Assembly: GCA_025353725.1 (NCBI GenBank)
Contig: JANXOF010000023.1
Location: 124,001 to 188,000 of the forward strand
Origin: Polyangiaceae bacterium
Lineage (GTDB): Bacteria > Myxococcota_A > Polyangia > Polyangiales > Polyangiaceae
Direction: 5' to 3'
DNA: 64,000 bases
Within the stretch, counting starts at the first letter, position 1. Each line of letters begins with the position of its first letter. The notes below the pieces were generated by a model. It did no database searches. It had not been told where the DNA came from and saw nothing but the letters and a program-made list of their open reading frames with translations. A program made the position numbers and the translations under genes. This document shows, one piece after another, positions 55,948 to 64,000 of the stretch.

Positions 55948-57200
55948 GTGAACCGGTCAAGCGACGGCGCTCACTCACGAACGTTGGCGGTGACATCGAG
56001 CGGGGCGGCGATCCGCGCGCGAGCGAACAGCTTGCCCACGCGGTGGACGTCGCGCCAACCTCCGACGCCGACGCCCCCGACCGCGCGCACGTCCACGGGT
56101 TTCACGCCTATCCCGCGCGGGCCCACCCTGTCACCGTCCGGCGGCTTATCGACGCGTTTGCGCCCGCGAAGGGCGTGGTTCTCGACCCGTTCTGCGGCTC
56201 GGGCACGGTGTTAATCGAGGCGATGCTCGCGGACCGGAACGGACTCGGCACGGACCTGAACCCTCTCGCGGTGATGCTCGCGCGCGCGAAAACGCACCCA
56301 CGCACGCCCGAGACGACGGCGACGCTCCTCGCGAGCGCTCAAGATGTCGCGAGCTTTGCCGACGAGCGACGCAAAGCGAAACTTGGGGCGACGCGCAGAC
56401 TGCCCCAAGTCGACGTTTCGCTTTTTACGCCGCATGTGCTCCTCGAGCTCGACGGGCTTCGCGCAGGCATCGAAAAAGCACCGCCCGAAGCGCGTCCGGA
56501 CCTTCAGCTCGTGTTTTCGTCGATCCTGGTCAAACTCAGCGCGAAACGGGGAGATACCTCGGACGAGCCAATGGAAAAGCGGGTGAGCGCGGGGTATCCG
56601 GCCCGCCTCTTCGTTCGAAAGACCGAAGAGCTCGCCCAGCGCTTTGAAGACTTCGCCGAACGGCTTCCGTCGTCGCGACCGCGGGTACGCGCGCGCGTCA
56701 TGCTCGATGATGCCGGAAAGCTCGCGAAAGTCGAGGATCGCTCCGTTGACGCGGTCATCACATCGCCCCCGTACGTCGCGACGTACGACTACCTCGCGCA
56801 CCACGAGCTGCGGCTGCGCTGGCTCGATCTCGACTCGCGACGGCTCGCGCAACATGAACTCGGAGCTCGCCGCCACTACGAGCGCATGATCCCCGAAGAC
56901 GCGCGCGCCTCGTGGGAACGGGAGCTCGGGTTGTTCCTCCGCGCCCTCGCACGCGTGACCAAGAAGGGTGCGCCAGTCGTTCTTCTCATCGCCGATTCCG
57001 CGACGCCAAGAGGTCCGCAGGGCGAACGACCTCTCGCGCTCCGAGCGGATGAACTTGTCGCCGCGACGGCAGAGCATCTCGGCGCGTTCGTACCGGTCGC
57101 ACGAGCGTCACAAGCTCGTCCACATTTTCACGGGCCAACGCTAACCGCATTCGTCGATAAGCCTCGCGCCGAGCACGTTCTCCTGCTCAGGCGTACGTAG
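55944..57200 (+). CDS. DNA methyltransferase-like protein (N4/N6 amino-MTase type)
   Basis: 418 aa. AdoMet-binding motif I DPFCGSGTVLIEA lies at about 75-87 and the catalytic motif IV TSPPY at about 273-277 (ITSPPYVATYDYLAHHE). The order motif I then IV, SPPY rather than NPPY, and a long helical insert between them fit the N4-cytosine/N6-adenine group. No restriction partner is nearby; the only coupled gene encodes the zinc-ribbon membrane protein. An RNA or protein substrate cannot be excluded. Intact and not frameshifted. Confidence 0.82.
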   Translation: MSEPVKRRRSLTNVGGDIERGGDPRASEQLAHAVDVAPTSDADAPDRAHVHGFHAYPARAHPVTVRRLIDAFAPAKGVVLDPFCGSGTVLIEAMLADRNGLGTDLNPLAVMLARAKTHPRTPETTATLLASAQDVASFADERRKAKLGATRRLPQVDVSLFTPHVLLELDGLRAGIEKAPPEARPDLQLVFSSILVKLSAKRGDTSDEPMEKRVSAGYPARLFVRKTEELAQRFEDFAERLPSSRPRVRARVMLDDAGKLAKVEDRSVDAVITSPPYVATYDYLAHHELRLRWLDLDSRRLAQHELGARRHYERMIPEDARASWERELGLFLRALARVTKKGAPVVLLIADSATPRGPQGERPLALRADELVAATAEHLGAFVPVARASQARPHFHGPTLTAFVDKPRAEHVLLLRRT

Positions 57201-57265
57201 TTTCTGACACGCTCATCCGAAGACATCCTTGCCGGAGGTCCATCAAAGGGACTAACAGGTTAAAC

Positions 57266-57577
57266 ATGCCAATCGTCACGTTCGAGTCGAGCGACGGCGC
57301 GATCAAGAAAACCGTCGCCGCACCGAACGGAGGAGCCCTCGCCGACCTCTGCGACGATCACGAAGCGCCCATCCCGTTCTCGTGCCGCAGCGCGAGCTGC
57401 GCGACGTGCCACATCGAGATCCTTGAAGGGGCCGAAGCCCTGCTCCCCCCGGAGGACGAGGAGCTCGACGTTCTCGATGCCATCGACGCGAAGCCGCCAA
57501 AGTATAGGCTCGCGTGCTGCGCGAAGCTCAAGGCTGGCGCCGGGACCGTCCGTGTTCGTGCGCAAAACGAATATTGA
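57266..57577 (+). CDS. 2Fe-2S ferredoxin
   Basis: 103 aa. Cluster ligands Cys40, Cys45 and Cys48 (CRSASCATC, the CX4CX2C pattern) and a fourth at Cys84 or Cys85 (RLACCAKL), as in adrenodoxin/plant-type ferredoxins. It carries single electrons to a monooxygenase or reductase in the cytoplasm. No dedicated partner is adjacent. The doubled CC at the fourth ligand is a small oddity. Confidence 0.92.
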   Translation: MPIVTFESSDGAIKKTVAAPNGGALADLCDDHEAPIPFSCRSASCATCHIEILEGAEALLPPEDEELDVLDAIDAKPPKYRLACCAKLKAGAGTVRVRAQNEY

Positions 57578-57662
57578 GGACCTGCGCAACCGCCTACGCG
57601 GACGTTTAATTCGCGTGTCCCCTACCCCAGTCCGCTGAACGTGCCACAGACTCCGTCGAGTC

Positions 57663-58778
57663 ATGCATGTGCGGGAAGTAGAACAACAACCGAGCTCATC
57701 ACGTCACTTTGGAGCGCCCATCCGGCGGCTTGTGCCGTTGCAGAAGGGCGGCTCCTTCATTGGCTACCTTCTTAACGACCTAGCCGTGCAAGACGGTGTC
57801 GTCGGCGGCTATTTGCTCATGCTTTTGAGCGCGGTGCTGATGTGCGCGAAGGGGCCGGGCCGCCCGATGGCCATCGCCACGGTGCTCCTCGACCTCGTAG
57901 GCTTCTCCGTGGGCCTTCTGCTCACGCGAGGCGGCCTCGTGAGGCGCGGTTCGTTCGTGAGCTCAGTTCTCTATCGTTTGACCGTCTTTCTGCCCGTCTT
58001 TCTCTCTTACTTCCAGTTGCGCTGGATCCTACCTGCGGTGAGCCCACACTCGCTCGATGCGGCGCTTCTCGCCCTCGACGTGAGGGTCTTCGGCGTCGAA
58101 CCGTCGCTCGCGTGGGACCGGTTCGTGACGCCCGCGACCACCGAGTGGTTCGCGTTCTTCTACTTCGGATACTTCTTTCTCCTTAGCGCTCACCTCCTAC
58201 CGATGATGTTCGCCGCGAAGAGCCGACTTCGGCTCGCGCACTTTACACTCGGCATTATTTTGGTGTTCTGCACCGGGCAGCTTCTCTACATGGTCGTCCC
58301 CGGGTGGGGCCCGTACCGCCACCTCGCGGGTCAGTTCGCGCATCCCCTCGAGGGGGGGCTGTTCTGGCGGCTCGTCCGTGCAACCGTCGACGCGGGCGGT
58401 TCGCAAAAAGACATCTTTCCGAGCCTTCACACGGCCGCGCCTACCTACTTCGCGACGTACTCGTTTATTCATCGACGAGCGCTTCCCTATCGACTGACGT
58501 GGCCTTTGATCGCCTTCGCGGCGACGCAAATCGTTCTCGCGACTATGTTTTTGCGATGGCACTACCTGATCGATATTTGCGCCGGACTCGCACTGGGGAT
58601 CAGCGCCGCGCACGCAAGTTTCCAAATCGTCACATGGGAGAGGTCGCGTCGTCGAAAAGCCGGCGTACGCCCGACGTTTGCACTCCTTGATTGGAGTTGG
58701 ATTTGGCGTTTTCGCGGCGAGTCAGGTTCAAACAGCGGCGACCGAATGGGCCACGCGAAGAGACGGCGCCCCGAGTGA
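57663..58778 (+). CDS. PAP2-superfamily membrane phosphatase / inositolphosphotransferase-like
   Basis: 371 aa with six to seven membrane helices. PAP2 motifs are PSLHTA (about 253-258) in DIFPSLHTAAPTYF, and RWHYLID (about 303-309) with the catalytic His and Asp. The loop YMVVPGWGPYRHL between them fits the Aur1/Ipt1-like PAP2_3 group, which in eukaryotes makes inositol phosphorylceramide and in bacteria acts on undecaprenyl-, phosphatidyl- or sphingolipid-like substrates. Location is the inner membrane with the active site outward. The C-terminal 40 residues are basic and may not be genuine. Monocistronic. Confidence 0.85.
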   Translation: MHVREVEQQPSSSRHFGAPIRRLVPLQKGGSFIGYLLNDLAVQDGVVGGYLLMLLSAVLMCAKGPGRPMAIATVLLDLVGFSVGLLLTRGGLVRRGSFVSSVLYRLTVFLPVFLSYFQLRWILPAVSPHSLDAALLALDVRVFGVEPSLAWDRFVTPATTEWFAFFYFGYFFLLSAHLLPMMFAAKSRLRLAHFTLGIILVFCTGQLLYMVVPGWGPYRHLAGQFAHPLEGGLFWRLVRATVDAGGSQKDIFPSLHTAAPTYFATYSFIHRRALPYRLTWPLIAFAATQIVLATMFLRWHYLIDICAGLALGISAAHASFQIVTWERSRRRKAGVRPTFALLDWSWIWRFRGESGSNSGDRMGHAKRRRPE

Positions 58779-58845
58779 AGTCGTGCTACGCCACGTCTGG
58801 ATTTTGCGAACGTCGCAGCGTCTTTCTTCTCAAAGGAGCTCGGTC

Positions 58846-59622
58846 ATGCAGCAACGATTCCGTAGATTGACGGTAGTTCTAGTCGCTACAACACTCGCTG
58901 GCGGCGGACTTATCTTGGTGGCGTGTGGCACGGACAACGGCGCGACGATCGCGACGCCGCAAGTCGACGCCGGGAAGGATCCAGGCACCACCCGAGACCC
59001 GGTTGCTCCGACCGACACAGACAGCGGAGACGCGGGCGCGAAAGCCCCAGTTGACTGCGGCATCGTCCCGAAATTGCGTGAGACCATCGCGGCGGACGGC
59101 TTCCGATGCGGATTCTACTCCGCCGACGCAGGCGTCGACGGCGCCGCGCCCTCGAAAAACTGCGCAAGCACGCAGACCTGCTGTAACCCCGCGATTGCTG
59201 TCGGAGGCGCATTTGCGGACGCGCGTCCTCCGTCGTTTTGCGCAGACGGTAAAAATGGCGAAACGGTATGTGCCGAGCAGGACGTCGCGAACGGCTCAGA
59301 CTACCAGCCGGGCTTCAACTCGAATTCCTGGGAATGTGCTGATAACGCGAACTGCCCCAACGCGACGGACATTTGCGTGATGTTTACATCGAAAGCTTCG
59401 ACAAATAACAGCCCGGTAAACATCGGACCAGACACGAGGAAGCCGACATGCAATGCGCCACGGTCGTTCAAACAGGGAGGCTCACGATGCAAAGCCGGCC
59501 CCACCGTAGCCGCAGACGAAATCCGACTTTGTAGTCTTACCGATAAGGGATGCCCCGCGACCACCGAGTGCACGGCATTCAATGCGAACGGTCGTGACTT
59601 GGGCTACTGCAAGGCGAACTAA
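58846..59622 (+). CDS. Cys-rich lipoprotein, unknown
   Basis: 258 aa from ATG 58846, chosen because AAAGGAG lies 8 nt upstream. Lipoprotein signal LILVAC followed by an Asp/Gly/Ala-rich linker (to about 60). The mature domain has about 14 cysteines (DCGIVPKL, GFRCGFYS, CASTQTCCNPAI, FCADGKNG, VCAEQ, WECADNANCPNATDICV, RLCSLTDKGCPATTEC), the pattern of disulfide-rich surface lipoproteins frequent in Myxococcota. Function unknown. Confidence 0.8.
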   Translation: MQQRFRRLTVVLVATTLAGGGLILVACGTDNGATIATPQVDAGKDPGTTRDPVAPTDTDSGDAGAKAPVDCGIVPKLRETIAADGFRCGFYSADAGVDGAAPSKNCASTQTCCNPAIAVGGAFADARPPSFCADGKNGETVCAEQDVANGSDYQPGFNSNSWECADNANCPNATDICVMFTSKASTNNSPVNIGPDTRKPTCNAPRSFKQGGSRCKAGPTVAADEIRLCSLTDKGCPATTECTAFNANGRDLGYCKAN

Positions 59623-59632
59623 ACGAACGGCT

Positions 59633-60493
59633 TCAAGCCGTTGATGACGATGCGTGGGTGAGAATCCACCGCACGATAGGGTCCAAAACGTCCTTCCACG
59701 ACGGCTCGTTGAGCACTTCGTGGAAGAGCCCTTCGCGCGGGTCCCAGGTCTTGTCGGCGCTCCCCGCAGCGTCGAAGACCCGCTTCGACTCTTCGAAACT
59801 CGCGACTTTGTCCGCGGTGCCGTGCGCAACGTAGAGCGGCAGAGCGAGATGGGCGGCAGACCTGAACACCTCTTCCTGCGCGGCGGTCGCCTCGGTGAAC
59901 CATCGTGCCGTCGCTTTGCCGAAGACCAGCGGGTCGCTGTCGTATGCCGCGGCTTTGACGGGATCGTGGCTCATGTCTTTACCGTCGAGCCCACTTGGCA
60001 ACGCGAATTTCGGATAAGCGCGCGAAGCGAATTGAGCGGCAAGCACCTTGAGCCGAGGTACCTCGAGAGCCAAACCGAAGAATGGCGCCGAGAGCACGAG
60101 ACCTCGCCACGACGATGGTTCGCGCATCACGCTGAGCGTCGCGACGAGCGCACCGAAGCTATGGCCGAACAGGAACGAGGGAACGCCGTTCGCGCGCGCT
60201 TCGACGAGCGCACGGAGCTCGCGCGCATCGTCCAAAAACTCTTCGAAGTGCTCGCAATAACCGCGTGTTCCCTCCGATCGGCCGTGGCCGCGGAGATCGA
60301 TGGCCACGGACCCAATGCCATGTTCGGCAAGCGCTCCCATGACGTGCGCATAACGCGCTCCGTGATCCGCAAAACCGTGCACGATACCGACAACCGCTTT
60401 CGGCTCAGAGGGCATTTTCGATGCAAAGTACAATGCGGGGCCCGAACGGTGTCGACGCGTGACAGCGCCCTCGTCAATTTCGATAGTCACCAT
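59633..60493 (-). CDS. Alpha/beta hydrolase, monoacylglycerol-lipase-like
   Basis: 286 aa from ATG 60493 (ATG 60529 would add 12 residues). Oxyanion HGFADHG (39-45), DLRGHGRSEG (66-75), nucleophile Ser112 in GHSFG, acid in VAHGTADKV and a His near the end (EGLFHEVLNE). The layout matches bacterial monoacylglycerol lipases/lysophospholipases of the PldB group. No signal peptide, so cytoplasmic. It converges on the Cys-rich lipoprotein gene. Confidence 0.9.
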   Translation of the reverse strand: MVTIEIDEGAVTRRHRSGPALYFASKMPSEPKAVVGIVHGFADHGARYAHVMGALAEHGIGSVAIDLRGHGRSEGTRGYCEHFEEFLDDARELRALVEARANGVPSFLFGHSFGALVATLSVMREPSSWRGLVLSAPFFGLALEVPRLKVLAAQFASRAYPKFALPSGLDGKDMSHDPVKAAAYDSDPLVFGKATARWFTEATAAQEEVFRSAAHLALPLYVAHGTADKVASFEESKRVFDAAGSADKTWDPREGLFHEVLNEPSWKDVLDPIVRWILTHASSSTA

Positions 60494-60560
60494 CACTCTG
60501 GCTCCCGCCCTCTCAAGTCGGCCCAACATGGGAATTTGCTGAGCTTAGAGTGAAAACGTA

Positions 60561-61955
60561 TCATGCCTGATCCTGCAGCTCCCGGAGGATCTCGCGACTC
60601 CACGCGAGGAGAGCGGCGCGCTCGTTTTGCGAGGGGTCCGCAAGGACGACCTCGAGGAGCGCCTCGAGGGTTTGACCAATCGTGCGCCCCGGCTTGACGC
60701 CAAGTTCTTTCATTAAGTCGTTGCCGTTAATAACGAGATCGCGCGTTGAAAGGGCGGCGCCCTCCGCAAGAACCTTGTCGACGTGCAACTTGAGCGCCAC
60801 AAGCGGAGACAGATCTCCCTCCCCCAAAGTGGGCCCTTTGCCGACGCGATCGGCCTCGTTGAGTACGTAGAGGTCCTCCACGCGATTGCGCCCGACACGC
60901 TTGATCCACCGGCGTACGGCTTGGTCGGACCACCCGTCGTAGTGAAAGAGGTGATGACGAACAAGCGCGACGATGCGCGCGCGATCGTCGTTCGAGAAGC
61001 GAAGCCTGGTGACAATCGGCAGCGCAATTTCGGCGCCAATCCTGTCGTGATCGTAAAACGTGTAGTCTTGCGTCTTGGCGCTAAACTGACGTGAACGCGG
61101 CTTTCCAACGTCGTGGAGGAGCGCCGCAATACGCAAGACGGGGTCGCCCGCGCAGGCGTCCATGCACGCAAGGCCGTGCCGCCAAACGTCGAACGAGTGC
61201 CACTTGTTCTGAACCATGTCGACGCCCTCGAGGAGCTCCGGACATGTGACACCCAAGATGCCCGACGTGCGCATCACCTCGAACGCGCGCGAGGGCTCTT
61301 TCGCCTTCATCGTCTTTATCCACTCATCACGCACACGCTCGGCGCTCACTTTCCGGAACGTCGCGAGTGTCGGTGCAATCGCGGCAAACGTCGCAGGCTC
61401 GAGCTCGAACTCGAGTGTCGCGCAGAAACGCGCCGCGCGAAGCACGCGCAAGCCATCCTCGGAAAAACGCTCGATAGGATTGCCGACCGCCCGAAGCGTT
61501 TTGGCGGCTAGGTCTTGGCGGCCGTGGAACGGGTCGACGAGCGCCCCCGTCTCGGGGTTCACGGCAATGGCATTTACCGTGAAGTCGCGGCGCGCGAGAT
61601 CCGCGATAATATCGTCGACGAAGTGCACGGCATCCGGGCGACGGCCATCCGAGTAGGTCGTCTCGCCGCGAAGCGTCGTCACCTCGTAGTGATGCCCGCG
61701 AACGACCACGGTAACCGTACCGTGCTGCAACCCCGTCGGGATAGCGCGCGGGAAGACCTTCATGAGCTCGGACGGAAGCGCGTCGGTCGCGACGTCCCAA
61801 TCGCTAATGGGCTTGCCGAGGAGTGAATCGCGAACGCACCCACCGACGAGCCACGCGCGCTTGCCGGCGCCGCGGAGGCGCTCGCAGATCCCAAGCGCAT
61901 CCGTCGCGACATGAGCAAGGTCAAAGGTGCTTGAGTGATAACCAAGAGATGTCAC
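60561..61955 (-). CDS. cca: tRNA nucleotidyltransferase / poly(A) polymerase family with HD domain
   Basis: 464 aa. Class II nucleotidyltransferase: GGCVRDSLLG (38-47), DWDVATDA with the two metal Asp (52-59), RRDFTVNAIA, and the RxxRFxxxLEFELEP RNA-binding region. An HD domain follows (ALLHDVGKPRSR, about 280-290). Family members add the CCA end to tRNA or tail RNA; which one cannot be decided by motif alone. Monocistronic. Confidence 0.92.
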   Translation of the reverse strand: MTSLGYHSSTFDLAHVATDALGICERLRGAGKRAWLVGGCVRDSLLGKPISDWDVATDALPSELMKVFPRAIPTGLQHGTVTVVVRGHHYEVTTLRGETTYSDGRRPDAVHFVDDIIADLARRDFTVNAIAVNPETGALVDPFHGRQDLAAKTLRAVGNPIERFSEDGLRVLRAARFCATLEFELEPATFAAIAPTLATFRKVSAERVRDEWIKTMKAKEPSRAFEVMRTSGILGVTCPELLEGVDMVQNKWHSFDVWRHGLACMDACAGDPVLRIAALLHDVGKPRSRQFSAKTQDYTFYDHDRIGAEIALPIVTRLRFSNDDRARIVALVRHHLFHYDGWSDQAVRRWIKRVGRNRVEDLYVLNEADRVGKGPTLGEGDLSPLVALKLHVDKVLAEGAALSTRDLVINGNDLMKELGVKPGRTIGQTLEALLEVVLADPSQNERAALLAWSREILRELQDQA

Positions 61956-62136
61956 GATTCACGGCCTCTCGTGAAACATAGCATCTTTGATCCGTAACCC
62001 CTGCCTTAGGCTAAGTCGCGAAAGGGCTCGGGATTTACTTCGGTCGCCCCACCGCTTCGCGAGCGGCCTACCGGGCGACGAGCCGTCGTCACGCAACTCG
62101 GAGGCGCTCGGCGGATGCTACGCTGCCGCGCAGAGC

Positions 62137-62838
62137 ATGCGACCCACGATTTTCCTCTTCGACATCGACGGCACCCTCCTCTCGACGGGCGGCGCAGGAA
62201 GGCGCTCTATGGAAGGCGCCTTCCGGGCAGTCCACGGGGCGCGCGGCGTGACCGCCGTAGACTTCTCGTTCGCCGGCATGACCGACCGCGCCATCGTCCG
62301 CACCGCGTTGCGAACGCTCGGTGCTCCCGACGCTCCCGACCTCGATGCCGTGTCCGTAGCCAACCTTATCGACGGATATCTCGTGCTTCTCGCGGAGGAA
62401 CTCGCACAAGCGAATTCATTTCAAGTTCACCCCGGCGTCGCGCCCCTCCTTGACTGGCTCCCCGGTGTTGAGCGCACCGCCGTAGGGCTGGGCACGGGGA
62501 ATGTGCGAAAGGGTGCATACGCTAAGCTTACGCGCGCGGCGATCGACCACGCGTTCGCGTTCGGAGGGTTCGGATGCGATGCCGAAGACCGGACGGAGCT
62601 ACTGCGCATCGGTGCGCAGCGAGGAGCGTCGGCGCTTGGCCTACCGCTTGGCGATTGCCGCGTGGTCGTCATTGGCGACACCCCGAAGGACGTGGCCGCC
62701 GCGCGCGGAATAGGTGCAGATTGCATCGGCGTCGGAACCGGCGGATTTGAACCGCGCGCCCTGCTCGAACTCGGCGCCTTTGCAGCGTTCGCGACGCTCG
62801 AAGAAGAACGCGTTCGCGAAGCGCTGCTGAGCGCGTAG
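62137..62838 (+). CDS. HAD-superfamily hydrolase, phosphoglycolate-phosphatase-like
   Basis: 233 aa from ATG 62137; the frame is open upstream (GC-rich) but the family start is MRPTIFLFDIDGTLL. Catalytic DIDGT (Asp9, Asp11), motif II LGTGN, and motif III/IV GDTPKDVAAA. A cap domain lies between. This group removes phosphate from 2-phosphoglycolate or similar small metabolites; the substrate is not determinable. Monocistronic. Confidence 0.88.
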   Translation: MRPTIFLFDIDGTLLSTGGAGRRSMEGAFRAVHGARGVTAVDFSFAGMTDRAIVRTALRTLGAPDAPDLDAVSVANLIDGYLVLLAEELAQANSFQVHPGVAPLLDWLPGVERTAVGLGTGNVRKGAYAKLTRAAIDHAFAFGGFGCDAEDRTELLRIGAQRGASALGLPLGDCRVVVIGDTPKDVAAARGIGADCIGVGTGGFEPRALLELGAFAAFATLEEERVREALLSA

Positions 62839-62854
62839 CTCATTTCGGATCGAG

Positions 62855-63361
62855 CTAGTTGTTCTTCGCGCCAGCCGCGAGCCACGCCGTCACGGCGGCA
62901 GCCGCCGCGGGGTTCAGCGTCGCGTCGTCGGCGGGCATGGAGCCTCCGAACCACACGAGCGGAGACGTCTGCGGGTCGCCAAGCTCCGACGTAGCCGGCG
63001 CGTTCGCGTTGATGAGACCACGCGCGACGAGGCCCGCGTAGCACTCCGCTTTCGTCGTCCCACACTTGAAGCCGCTTCGCGCCTCCTCGTGGCACCCCGA
63101 GTTGCCACAGTGACCGGGCGTATTGGGGCCAAAGTAGCTGGTATAAAGCGTCGTCCAAGTCGGCGCTGCGGCGGCTCCGTCGGACAAGCTTGCGTCCGCA
63201 TCGCGCGACGCGCCGGCGTCGGCTTGCGCGTCGCCCTGCTCGGCCACGAGCGCGCTTTCGCTCACTGCGACGTCGCGCGTGTTGGTGCAACCCGCAAGTG
63301 CCATTCCCGTCACGGCGCAGGCAGCAAAAAAAGTAGAAGTGGCCAGTAGAAATTTTGTCAT
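62855..63361 (-). CDS. Lipoprotein with an unusual CX4CH heme-type motif
   Basis: 168 aa from ATG 63361 (ATG 63376 also possible). Lipoprotein signal VTGMALAGC. The mature part has an Asp/Ala-rich linker, then CGNSGCHEE, a CX4CH rather than CX2CH motif, followed by KCGTTKAEC and a cytochrome-c-like end (SMPADDATL, VTAWLAAGAKN) whose Met-Pro could give the sixth ligand. Probably a small monoheme cytochrome tethered to the membrane. It lies downstream of the tri-heme cytochrome on the same strand. Confidence 0.75.
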   Translation of the reverse strand: MTKFLLATSTFFAACAVTGMALAGCTNTRDVAVSESALVAEQGDAQADAGASRDADASLSDGAAAAPTWTTLYTSYFGPNTPGHCGNSGCHEEARSGFKCGTTKAECYAGLVARGLINANAPATSELGDPQTSPLVWFGGSMPADDATLNPAAAAAVTAWLAAGAKNN

Positions 63362-63422
63362 TGGGGTGTGATTCATGTCGGCGTCGCTATAGCTCGATAT
63401 CAGAAGAAGGGCCACCCACTTC

Positions 63423-63456
63423 GGGGATAGGCCGCGTTTCCTAAACGGCTATCCCC
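63423..63456 (-). terminator. Strong GC-rich hairpin after the tri-heme cytochrome gene
   Basis: GGGGATAGGCCG and CGGCTATCCCC form an 11-bp stem with one bulged G, and the loop can extend pairing (CGTTT with AAACG). It sits 35 nt past the cytochrome stop. There is no T-run, so it may be a 3'-end stabiliser or a Rho-type site. Confidence 0.5.
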
Positions 63457-63490
63457 GTGGCTACGAAGCGCAAAGCGATTAGCTTCCTCG

Positions 63491-64000
63491 TTATTTTTCC
63501 CAGGCGTCGAGAATCGGACCGTTGAACGGAGAGCCGTGACACGTGGAGCACGCGTGGGAGTTACCGTCTTTGCGCGCGAGCTTAGAAACGAAGTTCTCTT
63601 TCATCCACACACCGAGCGAGCGGTTGTCCGCAGTATCAAGAAACTTCATCTTCTTTTGGTGGCACGAATCACAATAGATGGGTCCGCCGTCCTTCTTCTT
63701 GAGCTTACCGACGTACTCCGACCACATTTTCTTTGTGACCTTGATGTTTGGCGTCTCGACTTTGAAGTCGATTTGGTCGCCACTTTTCGAGTGGCAACCC
63801 TCACACGTGGTTCCAAGCGCCAACGTGAAAGACTTCATCACGGCAGACCGCTGCCGAGGGTTGAGCTCGGCGAGCGACGCAGGGAGGGCGCCAAGATCAA
63901 GCTTGGCCACCGCAAGCGCGTCGACAATCGCCTTGTCTGTCTCAAGCTGGAGCGGCGGAGTCGTCGACGGCGTAATCGGGCCGTCCGCTGGGGGCTGGCC
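63491..64000 (-). CDS. Tri-heme (or larger) cytochrome c, cut by window edge
   Basis: The frame is open to the right edge (170 codons); GTG 63910 is internal. Three canonical heme motifs are visible: CEGCH, CDSCH and CSTCH, spaced about 40 residues apart, in TLALGTTCEGCHSK, GPIYCDSCHQKK and SHACSTCHGSPF. The upstream part at the edge is Pro/Thr-rich (PPADGPITPSTTPP) like an export linker, so more of the protein lies beyond. An extracytoplasmic electron-transfer protein. The CX4CH lipoprotein follows downstream. Confidence 0.85.
   Translation of the reverse strand, partial: GQPPADGPITPSTTPPLQLETDKAIVDALAVAKLDLGALPASLAELNPRQRSAVMKSFTLALGTTCEGCHSKSGDQIDFKVETPNIKVTKKMWSEYVGKLKKKDGGPIYCDSCHQKKMKFLDTADNRSLGVWMKENFVSKLARKDGNSHACSTCHGSPFNGPILDAWEK

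Overview
The window looks like a chromosomal segment of a high-GC deltaproteobacterial-type predator or soil bacterium, most likely Myxococcota (Polyangia-like). This is inferred from the gene content: a Ser/Thr kinase with the HRDISPQNV catalytic loop typical of myxobacterial kinases, several PEGA-domain proteins, an AgmX/PglI-type secreted protein, giant TPR and transglutaminase proteins, and an unusual number of lipoproteins (Cys-rich, FGE-like, heme-motif). Nothing in the window fixes the species.

Layout. 1-5.2 kb: 5' part of a secreted M4 (thermolysin-type) metalloprotease running off the left edge, a SNF2 helicase and a truncated DUF4173 membrane protein. 5.2-15.2 kb: a lipoprotein esterase, an FGE-like lipoprotein with a histone-H1-like insert, a LigD-type polymerase converging on an ATP-dependent DNA ligase, and the ligase's own operon (giant TPR protein, cyclic-nucleotide-binding MscS channel, ligase). 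15.3-19.3 kb: small membrane protein, then a translationally coupled kinase / TPR-PEGA protein / Cys-rich lipoprotein operon. 19.3-28.2 kb: prfC, a polysaccharide deacetylase with six calcium-type repeats, a DUF4132-like protein, an AgmX-like secreted protein, icd and a PEGA membrane protein. 28.4-36.1 kb: two overlapping giant genes, a transglutaminase with an intact Cys-His-Asp triad and a paralogue that has lost the Cys. 36.1-41.2 kb: accessory genes (AAA/DUF4143 ATPase, small unknowns, a broken DUF885 peptidase). 41.3-43.6 kb: core yebC-ruvC and lolA.

43.6-53.4 kb is a decay zone. It holds remnants of IS630-, IS91-, IS3- and IS4-like elements, a short SDR fragment, a frameshifted AlkB-like gene and a GAF fragment, interleaved with intact genes (lipoproteins including a CxxCH one, a radical SAM protein of the PA0069 type, a metalloprotease with a bulb-lectin tail). 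53.4-64 kb: a second CxxCH lipoprotein, a zinc-ribbon membrane protein coupled to a DNA methyltransferase, a 2Fe-2S ferredoxin, a PAP2 lipid phosphatase/phosphotransferase, a lipoprotein, an alpha/beta hydrolase, a CCA-adding enzyme, a HAD phosphatase, a CX4CH lipoprotein and a tri-heme cytochrome c running off the right edge.

Functionally the window mixes genome maintenance (SNF2, LigD-type pair, ruvC, AlkB relic, radical SAM), envelope and secretion functions (LolA, lipoproteins, transglutaminases, deacetylase, proteases) and signalling (kinase operon, cNMP-gated channel). I saw no tRNA, rRNA, CRISPR array or intact prophage. Three of the broken genes change frame at or near a short G/C run, so assembly indels must be excluded before calling them pseudogenes.
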